From: Pochonia chlamydosporia 170
Taxonomy: Eukaryota > Ascomycota > Sordariomycetes > Hypocreales > Clavicipitaceae
Assembly: GCF_001653235.2 (NCBI RefSeq)
Contig: NC_035791.1
Location: 248,001 to 312,000 of the forward strand
Length of the DNA: 64,000 nt
Direction of reading: 5' to 3'
Shown: one piece after another, positions 56,943 to 64,000 of the stretch
Numbering within the stretch: position 1 is the stretch's first letter
Layout of the letters: every line of letters starts with the position of its first letter
Program-made: the position numbers and the translations under genes
The notes under the pieces: model-generated
The model's input: the letters and a program-made list of their open reading frames with translations, nothing else
What the model was told of the DNA's origin: nothing
Databases searched by the model: none

Positions 56943-56976
56943 GCCCTCTTGCAGTTGCAGTACTAATATCCCACCG
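56943..56976 (-). repeat. right terminal inverted repeat
   Basis: Inverted partner of 53240-53273 with 32 of 34 bases conserved; TA follows at 56977-56978. It is within DNA of normal base composition, unlike the element core. Confidence 0.9.
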
Positions 56977-56978
56977 TA

Positions 56979-58897
56979 TACCACCCCAAAAGTAAGCCGG
57001 ATAAATTTGGAAGCTGAGGGAGGCTAGAAATTGAGAGATCGGCATTTCAACCACAACACCCAATTCGCACAGCGCCCAAGATCGGCACCCAAGACCAGAC
57101 CCGTCCCGCCGCCATTGGCTCTGTCCATTTCTGAAAACCTCAAGCGTTGTGTGATGGGCGGGCCTGTCATTGAGTGTGAGAGTAACCGTTGAACATGATT
57201 CGGACCACGGCGTCAGAAGAGCGATTTTGACGATCCGACTGCCACAGCGGCTGTTGATCCCAAATCGCCACCTAGTTATGCCAAGTCGGGTATCGGCCAC
57301 GTTCAGCCGAAGGTGCTTCAGAAGGGGTTGCTGGGTGATAATTATAGCAACCCTCGTGACCAATTATTTCGACCAACGACCTCCCGAGTCCCCTGCGTAG
57401 TAACCCATTATATCCGTAAGATGTGGCTCTGGGGTAGAAAGGAACCTTCAACCGCCCCAGACGAATCACACTCAGTTGCTTTGTCGCTATCTTGCGTCTT
57501 TGGGAGACATTGACTGAGCTATGAGTGTCTGATGATGGTGATTGGGTTGATGAAGATCGAGATATCTGAGGCTACGACCAAGTGAGAAGTTTCGCTCCTG
57601 GAGCTGCTAGGATCACGAACAAGATACATACAGCTATTCCGAGCTCGGCCAGACTTCTGCCGCCTTAGGGCTCAAGGATACATATTGCCCAGTGGGCGCT
57701 GTAAGTCCACCAAGGGGTGGTTATGCATGAGCTGAAACATTCAGCGCAATATAGTAACTTGCGCCAGGGTGTGCTGTTCATGCCACAATCTGTAGATCAT
57801 AGGGTTGCATTGGTGCCATGTCAACGGGCTTCCCTGGTTCCGGGCCATATGTCTGGCTGGCTGAATGAGGGAAGGAAATCCCAAACAGCCACGAGCTGCC
57901 GAACAACCGAGACGCCACTGAAGGATTCGGACGGATTCACCTCCAAGTATTTGATCTACGCATCATATTACTATCAATCAGCCTCTTGATCACCTAAAAT
58001 TTCTCGACCGAGAAAAGTAATGCCCTCTGCCAGCCATTGCGGAGGCCAAATGGTGACAGCACTGATGTTGTTTGGTCTCTTGGGCAGTCCATTAGATACG
58101 TCTAACCAATGCGGCATCGCTCTGCCGCACCAAGTACATGTTAGAAAGCAAAAAAGAGATCCAAAATAAAACATACATTACCAAGATCGACACTTGTATG
58201 GAAACGGACCGTTTTGGCCCAGTTCAATGGGGCAGCATTTGGAGACCATCCTAGAACGCCTCTGTCCGATGTCTTACACAATGTCTCGAAGAACACACTG
58301 CCTTGATTGCTTAAAAGCTGGTTGAAGCTTGAGGGCGTAAGCTAATGGATAAAAAATGGGTAGTATCTTGTTCGATCCGTAATATCGGAACAATTGAATC
58401 TTTTAACCCATAAGATGGTCGTTGAATGGACGAACGTCTGACGTATGAAGACCTACTTTGAGTGCTCTGTCCGAGACATACTGAATGCTGAGCTGAAATC
58501 AGCCGGTTTGTCCACGCTCTACAGCGTAGTCATTAAGAGCTACCTTAGAAGATTATACTTCAGAGATAATTCGACCGCTTACTGTTGATCATTGCGAATC
58601 TTGTGCGCTCTGTCTATTTCGGGCGTCTACCCATTTAAGTGACGTTTACTCAGGTCTCATATTCCGGCCTTGATCGGGAGCTGTTGGTAACAATGCTAGT
58701 TTAATACTCTGCGGTTTTACAAATGAATACAGAACCTTTAAGTAAGGACGAGAGAAAACTCAAGAAGTATAAATACGAGTGGTATGTCCCTCCAAAGGCC
58801 AAATATCAGTTGCCATCATAATCGCCACGGTCTCAAACATCCACAGGATTGAACATTTTTGTAAAAACTCTTAATTTAAACTTTACTTGCATTCAAA
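56979..58897. other. 1.9 kb intergenic region
   Basis: From the transposon to the small secreted protein gene. Open frames at 56851-57363 (minus, crossing the TIR) and 57717-57989 (plus) have no recognisable product. A TATA-like TATAAATA is at 58768-58775, about 125 bases before the next ATG. Confidence 0.5.
58768..58775 (+). promoter_or_regulatory. TATA box of the small secreted protein gene
   Basis: TATAAATA lies 123 bases upstream of the ATG at 58898, at a usual distance for a strongly regulated secreted-protein gene. Confidence 0.4.
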
Positions 58898-59198
58898 ATG
58901 CAGAGCTTTGTCGTTGCTCTTCTTGCCACCCTCCCCGCTGTCATCGTCGCTGCACCTACTCCTGCAGGCAGTATCGATGCCAATATGGCAGTGAATATCC
59001 CGCCTGCTTGTGGTGTCTGTGATGGTTTTGGCGCCGGATGTCTCGCAGCATGCATTGCCGGAGGACCCCTTGACCCTATCTGCGATGTGTGCGCTGGCCC
59101 TGCCATTGGAACCTGCCTCTCGGTGAGTGAATCTGTCAACCTATCAGGCCTTGCTGAACAGCAGCCAACAAATATCATAGTGCCTCAGCCAAAACTAA
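58898..59198 (+). CDS. small cysteine-rich secreted protein
   Basis: Two exons, 58898..59122 and 59181..59198, give 80 aa. The 58 bp intron has a GTGAGT donor, a TGCTGAAC branch site and an ATAG acceptor and leads to the ending GTCLSCLSQN; reading through it would instead add 40 unrelated residues. A clear signal peptide (MQSFVVALLATLPAVIVAA) is followed by a compact domain with eight cysteines, mostly as CxxC pairs and Gly-rich loops: PPACGVCDGFGAGCLAACIAGG, PICDVCAGPAIGTCLSC. Size, secretion and cysteine content fit an extracellular effector-like or antimicrobial-type protein, but no known family is certain and function is not known. Promoter has a TATA box. Confidence 0.75.
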
Positions 59199-60837
59199 TA
59201 AAAGAGATGGCTGTGAAACCGAGAGCGTTGGTGAATATGTCCGCCTTGTTTCGGCAACTCACTTTAGTCTGAAAGCATCCACTTCGAAGTCGCCTTGAGA
59301 TTTGAGGTGGCTCTGTATGCTGTGGGAATGGTACTGGTAAACATGTATTTACACTCCTGAGGCTCTCTTGCACAGTATAAATATACAAATAACACTTGCT
59401 ATCGAAATCGCATATCATCAGCCTCACATTGCTATTGCTGACCGGCTACCGCGTAGCCGTGTGTCGACGGAATTAGACTATATACTATCTCGCTGTATCA
59501 GCGGAGCGTTTCTTTCTGCTACTCAGATGACCGCGAGGTCATTTTCTTTGCTACTTTGGCTAGTAAAGTAGATAGGGACTTTGGTCGCCGACCACAGAGA
59601 CACACGCAGAGTGTGGAAGAAACGTGACGATTTGCCGGGCTCAGCTACGTGTATGTGGCTTCGTGGCCCTGGTCATGAATACACCCAAAATCGCAGTGCA
59701 GCTTTGGATGATGACTGTGCCGAGGTGCTATGCTAGAGAAACTCAGCATCCTACTCCAGGTGAACAACACGATAATAGCACAAGTGCCCTAATATATTGC
59801 GGAGCCTTTTTACAGTTGCCGCCATCGGGAATCTATTGGCGTACCCTTCACGATCCCAAAATTGGGCGGTTGTGCTGAGTCGCAGCGACCTGACGCATCC
59901 TTGATTGTTTGCGTACGTCTAGCCTGAAGTTTGAAGAACTTGCAGATGACAAAACATACGCCGGGATAGATCTGTACTGTTAATTTGGCCGATGACGAAA
60001 CAAGCTAGCGGGTTTCTATGTATTCGGTTGTCCATGCATCGGTTGTATGTTGTAGGCACGTACGCGGTTAGATTTCGCCCTTTCTAGTGCTTCTTTTGGT
60101 CACAGGCTGGTTGGAAAGGCAAGTGCATTTTTCAAAGTTCTTTTTCGCCTCCAAGGGCTAGACGTTTCAAACAGTAGGTGTCTTTTCTAGTCTTGCGACA
60201 TGTCGCATTCTGCGTTTGTTCATGCCACCCTGCCCTTTGTCGTTGCTGCAGTGCTGCAACGCCCTTGTGGCACTTGTTCCGGAGAGGTGATTTCGGAATG
60301 GAGTCAGGGAGCAACCTTACGGCTCCTTTCGATATTATTTGTAGATCTAACCAACCGCGTCATATAAACAAAATCTGTGCAGGTGGATTTTGGGTTGCAA
60401 GCTAGAATGGCCCATCCGGATCCCTTTCAGCCATCCTCCGGGCCGCCTCGGAGTGGTCTGCGGCAGCATGAACTTGAGCCATTACTTTCAGGGAACGAAA
60501 ATCTTGCATACTGCTAGCAGAGTAACATGATAGCTCCCACTGCAGCATGGTATTGGCTTCTTGCGCCAAAGAATAGTGTCTTGTTGGCCACAAGAGGAGT
60601 CATCTCCCCCTCTCTGAGCGGAGTGTGACTCCAGCTGAGCAGTGCAGAAAATATCGGCTATACGAATGAATGACAGGAGCCCCGTTGCCATTGACTTGGC
60701 TAGCCGTAGGATCTCGGTGCATAGATTTGGCGATGAGTATAAAAGTCACGCCATGGGACAAGGACAATCATGTTTTTGCCAAACACAACTTCACCCTCTC
60801 AATAGACACAAATTCAGCTTACAAAACGATTTATACG
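59199..60837. other. 1.6 kb intergenic region
   Basis: Short frames only, none convincing. Ends with the promoter of the cupredoxin gene, including a TATA box at 60738-60745. Confidence 0.5.
60738..60745 (+). promoter_or_regulatory. TATA box of the cupredoxin gene
   Basis: TATAAAAG, exactly 100 bases upstream of the ATG at 60838, followed by an A/C-rich leader with CTCAATAGACAC. Confidence 0.5.
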
Positions 60838-61420
60838 ATGCAGTATTCGACCCTCACTATCGCCACCTTGTCTTTGCTGGGCACACGCGTCAGTGCAAAG
60901 ACTATATCCATCGAAGTTGGCAGAAACGGCGCTTCATTTAGCCCCAACTCCGTGACAGCAGCAGTTGGTGATATCTTGGAATACCGTTTCGCTGGAGGCC
61001 GACACAGCGTCGTCAGGGCAGACTTCAGCCGGGGTTGCACTCCGGCTAGCAACAACGGCTTCTCCTCCGGCCTCCAAAGCAGTGTGAGTACTATTCTGTT
61101 AGAATCCAGTCCACCGACTAATCCTCGCATTGCTCAAACAGGGAGCGGTGTTCCAAGTCACCGTCACTAACACTGATCCGATATTCTTTTACTGTTCAGC
61201 TGGAAGCCATTGCCAGAATGGTATGGTGGGAGTTGTGAACCCGTCCTCTGCTCAGAGTCTGGACAAGTTCAAAAGCACAGCAAGGGCTTCCAAAGACAAT
61301 GTCAGCCCTGGTTCCCCTTTCGGCGGTGTCTTTCCTTCAACTCGAGGGATCTCTGCCGCGAGAGCGTATCAGCCAGTTGGAGGGGTCGCTGCTGTAGCTG
61401 CTGCTGCGCAGCCGCACTAA
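60838..61420 (+). CDS. secreted cupredoxin-domain protein
   Basis: Two exons, 60838..61083 and 61142..61420, give 174 aa; the 58 bp intron (GTGAGT to AACAG) is in phase 0 and joins GLQSS to GAVFQVTV. The ATG at 60838 is preferred over an upstream in-frame ATG at 60670 because a signal peptide starts there (MQYSTLTIATLSLLGTRVSA). Seen: FSPNSVTAAVGDILEYRF, HSVVRADF (copper His), then FFYCSAGSHCQNGMVG with Cys, His and Met in type-1 copper spacing. The C-terminal tail is Ala/Ser-rich without a clear GPI signal. The family comprises small fungal extracellular copper proteins of plastocyanin-like fold; roles in wall or redox chemistry are suggested but not settled. Confidence 0.88.
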
Positions 61421-62019
61421 CTTGAAGCGTGTCAACGATTGTTTCCTACCTTCTACAATTAAGGCGGATTTGAGGAGAATGCTTTGGTAGAGGGTATTGG
61501 TTGCGTTGGTCTCGGGAAAACAGGCCCTGGAGTACGTCTTCATTGATGGTGATGTGTTGTAGAGCTTGTCAACCTACCGAATAATGGAAATTGGATGGAG
61601 TGGAGAGTTTTGGCAATGTACGAGTCTTTTAGGCTCCTATTCAACGAGATATAAGATACATTTTAAATAATATCTTGTTATGATATAAGTCCAAAATCTG
61701 GCGTGGCTTGTACCACCGTTGACCACCTGTAATAGACGTGGACCGTGGAGCGAAACGCTCGAGAGAGAGGACAATAGCAGCGAAAGAGTAATGAAATAAA
61801 CCTCCTAATAAGAACGAGGGATACGCCGTGGAAAAGCAGACACAGTCAGCAACATTCCAGCCCCCCTCACAGGAGCCATTCCCGGACACTCTCAACGCTC
61901 TGGCAGCACCATTGTAGTCTCCTGCTGGAATGTATGAATGACTGGCGCCAGCAAAATGTAGAATTTCGGTTTCTCCTTATATTTGCCGCAGCATGATTTT
62001 CAAAGTGACACAATGTGCA
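61421..62019. other. convergent 3' intergenic region
   Basis: 0.6 kb between the cupredoxin (plus) and beta-mannosidase (minus) 3' ends. Nothing coding seen. Confidence 0.5.
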
Positions 62020-64000
62020 CTATGACCGCAGGGTGTTATTGTATATGCTCTCCACGGTTACTCGGTGCTGCCACCCTTGGCTTTGTCCACTGATAACATG
62101 ATATCCGACTTGCTTTACTTCTCCCCTGAGTAGAATGAAGGCATTTTCGTCGAAAATGACAATGACGTCTGAATCAGAGTCAGCCACGCTGAGCCAAGTC
62201 CATTGACTCACACCACGCTTAGCCGAGACCGTAAAGACATTGTTCTTTTCATCATATTGCACGCTAAGCTGAGGATCCTCAAGAGTAGCATGCGAAAGTG
62301 GAGTTGGTGTATATGCATTGGTGTGTGTAAACGTCTTGGTTGCGTTGGAGTTGATAGGTTGCCCAGTGGCTGACAAGTTCGCGACCAAAAGGCCAAGCCT
62401 AGGGTCGTAATTTTCGGCCTGGGAAACGCTACTCATATTAATGGATGTCACAAGGGTGCTGTTAAGAGGTCCAATGCTGAATGGCAACGTTGTGGAACCC
62501 CCTGAGGGTGACATTCCATTGCCTTCAGTAGGTAGGGTGTAGTTGAGAATCTCCCCTTTCCATGCAACCCAGCTGAGAGTCAGGGTTCCAGAGACCTTGC
62601 TCCACAGGTCACTGACAGCATAGACATGGAGGATTCCCGTTGTGCTATTAAACAGAGGCGCAACAATAACCGAGCTGTAAATTTCCTTGGCTACATAGTG
62701 TAGAACCTTCCAGCGACCAGAGTACTCGATGCCAGCCCAGGTTGGTGCCTGCCAGATGTCCTCGAGCTGCCAGTAGAGGGATCCCAACTGGCGTTCTGGA
62801 AGTCCAGACCCAACACGGTAGAATTGAATTTGCGACCTGTAGTAGTCTGCTTGGAAGATTTGAGTGGAATGACACCAGGCGGAAAAATTAGCTACCGTAT
62901 TCGTCTTTTGAGGCACCGGGTAATAACGTTCAACCGCTAGTGTCATTTCCGCCATCCCCAAACTGGAGTTGTGGTAGTTAGAGATATTTAAACCACCTGC
63001 CGGGTAATGGTGATTGCGTAGCATGATGGTCGAGCTATTGAAATGCAAGTCCTCGTCTGATATGGCCTCCTTCCAAGTGGACAGGCTAGGCATCGAGTGG
63101 TACCCAAATTCATTAGCAAACCGACCAACTGGATAAGTATCCAAGTTGAAGGCATCCAGAGAGTCATAGTTATAGTGATCTGTGTCTCCGTATATTGACC
63201 CCTTTGTCAAGTTCTCATACCGCTGGATAATCGGAATGGGGTTGGAGAAGTTGATAGAGAGGTAGCCATTTTCGGTGCTGCTCGGTATGTATGTTATGCT
63301 GCGACTATTGCCATATACTGCAGGAAGGAGAGTTCGCAGAAACAGGGTCTCATATTCGGCCAGATATTTGTCGTATTGGTCCGGTGCTCGGGACTTGACC
63401 CCTTTGAGTTCGAGGCTTTCAAGCTCATTGCCCCCTGCCCATAATGCCAGTGATGGGTGATGGTTGACTCTTCGGACCTGATATACTGCTTCTTGTCGGC
63501 AGTTTTCTAAGAAATCGGCAGTGACGGGATATAAGGCATCGCCAAACTCGAATTCGCTCCAAAGCAAAATGCCCATTTCGTCGGCAAGGTCATACATGAA
63601 GTCGGGTGAGTACGCGCCGCTCGCCCAAACTCGCAGCATGTTTTGGTTGCCGGCCACTATGGCCTCGAAGAGGGAGCAGATGCGGCTTGCCGTAACACGT
63701 GGCCAGAAAGCATCAGGAGGAATAAAATTGCTTCCTTTGGCATAGAACTCACGACCGTTTATCTCAAAATGCCCTGGCGTCGATTGGTCAGGCTCTCATA
63801 GATTCCATGTCATGTTACAGAACGAGAACATACAGTTGTTTCCTGGCGCAATGCCCTGCGATCGCTGCTTCTCCGAAATGGGTTCGAGATTCAACACGAT
63901 GGTTCTAAATCCACTCCTCTTCTGGACTGAAGCAAGCTTCCTTTTATTGTGGACAATGTCGATTGTGATGTTGTACAGGTTTTGGTCTCCCATGCCGGCA
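62020..64000 (-). CDS. beta-mannosidase, glycoside hydrolase family 2 (5' end beyond window)
   Basis: Partial gene, complement(62020..63773, 63834..>64000). The 60 bp intron (GTATGT to CGCCAG) joins APGNN to [21 protein letters not shown], a hallmark of the GH2 catalytic barrel entry. Further: [11 protein letters not shown], the acid/base Glu in AGGNELES, the nucleophile Glu in [34 protein letters not shown], and a C-terminal sandwich domain with many N-glycosylation sites. The N-terminal sugar-binding domain and signal peptide lie to the right of the window. The enzyme releases terminal beta-mannose from manno-oligosaccharides outside the cell. About 640 codons are visible; secreted fungal MndA-type enzymes are about 930 residues. 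Confidence 0.94.

Larger units (their letters stand above)
53240..56976. mobile_element. RIP-degraded DNA transposon with 34 bp TIRs and TA target duplication
   Basis: Two 34-base terminal inverted repeats (53240-53273 and 56943-56976) match at 32 positions and are each flanked outside by TA (53238-53239 and 56977-56978). TA duplication plus TIRs is the mark of the Tc1/mariner/pogo (Fot1/Pot2) superfamily, although 3.7 kb is longer than usual for those elements, so a nested insertion or another superfamily is possible. The interior from about 53360 to 56850 is extremely AT-rich with dense TTA, TAA, CTA and TAG words and no open frame of 60 codons on either strand, as expected after repeat-induced point mutation. 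The last 100-130 bases at each end keep normal composition. No transposase can be read, so the family is inferred only from the ends. Confidence 0.82.

Noticed and set aside
56851..57363. 170-codon open frame on the minus strand across the right TIR
   Set aside because: It crosses the transposon boundary and its end lies in the TIR and RIP-affected core, so it is a chance frame.

Overview
The window is chromosomal DNA of a filamentous ascomycete. Most genes are split by short introns (about 55-110 bp) with GTRNGY donors, CTAAC/CTGAC branch sites and YAG acceptors. The gene families are typical of Pezizomycotina: Zn2Cys6 regulators, a CFEM/PTH11-type receptor, GH54 and GH2 glycosidases, an EME1 nuclease, a CYP51 paralogue. 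An AT-saturated, ORF-less transposon relic suggests repeat-induced point mutation (RIP). The families fit Sordariomycetes, perhaps Hypocreales, but that placement is inference. No rRNA, tRNA or CRISPR array was seen.

Left part (1-21.5 kb) is metabolic and accessory-looking. It holds a CYP51-type P450, a medium-chain reductase of the trans-acting enoyl reductase type, a secreted carboxylesterase, a DUF3626 protein of bacterial-type family, a flavin monooxygenase with an extra N-terminal domain, a regulator with a Fungal_trans_2 domain and no zinc cluster, an SDR, an NmrA-like protein and a membrane sulfatase/LTA-synthase-like enzyme. It resembles the tailoring half of a secondary-metabolite locus, but no PKS, NRPS or terpene synthase lies inside the window.

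Middle (24-37 kb): a Zn2Cys6 gene that stops inside its regulatory domain is followed at once by an intact regulatory domain lacking a zinc cluster. Next come a GH54 arabinofuranosidase, the DNA-repair gene EME1, a histidine phosphatase and a secreted BBE-type FAD oxidase with one splice junction that does not resolve. A 2.6 kb stretch without a convincing gene follows.

39.9-48.3 kb looks like a small catabolic cluster: a D-erythronate-dehydrogenase-like epimerase family protein divergent from an MFS anion permease, then a Zn2Cys6 regulator and an SDR. CCTAGG-centred palindromes sit in the intergenic regions before the permease and the regulator, with a lone CCTAGG core before the SDR, so co-regulation by the regulator is a testable idea.

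49.8-64 kb holds cell-surface and secreted functions: a CFEM-containing seven-helix receptor, a single-pass membrane protein, a 3.7 kb RIP-degraded TIR transposon with a TA target duplication, a tiny cysteine-rich secreted protein, a secreted cupredoxin and a GH2 beta-mannosidase that runs off the right edge.
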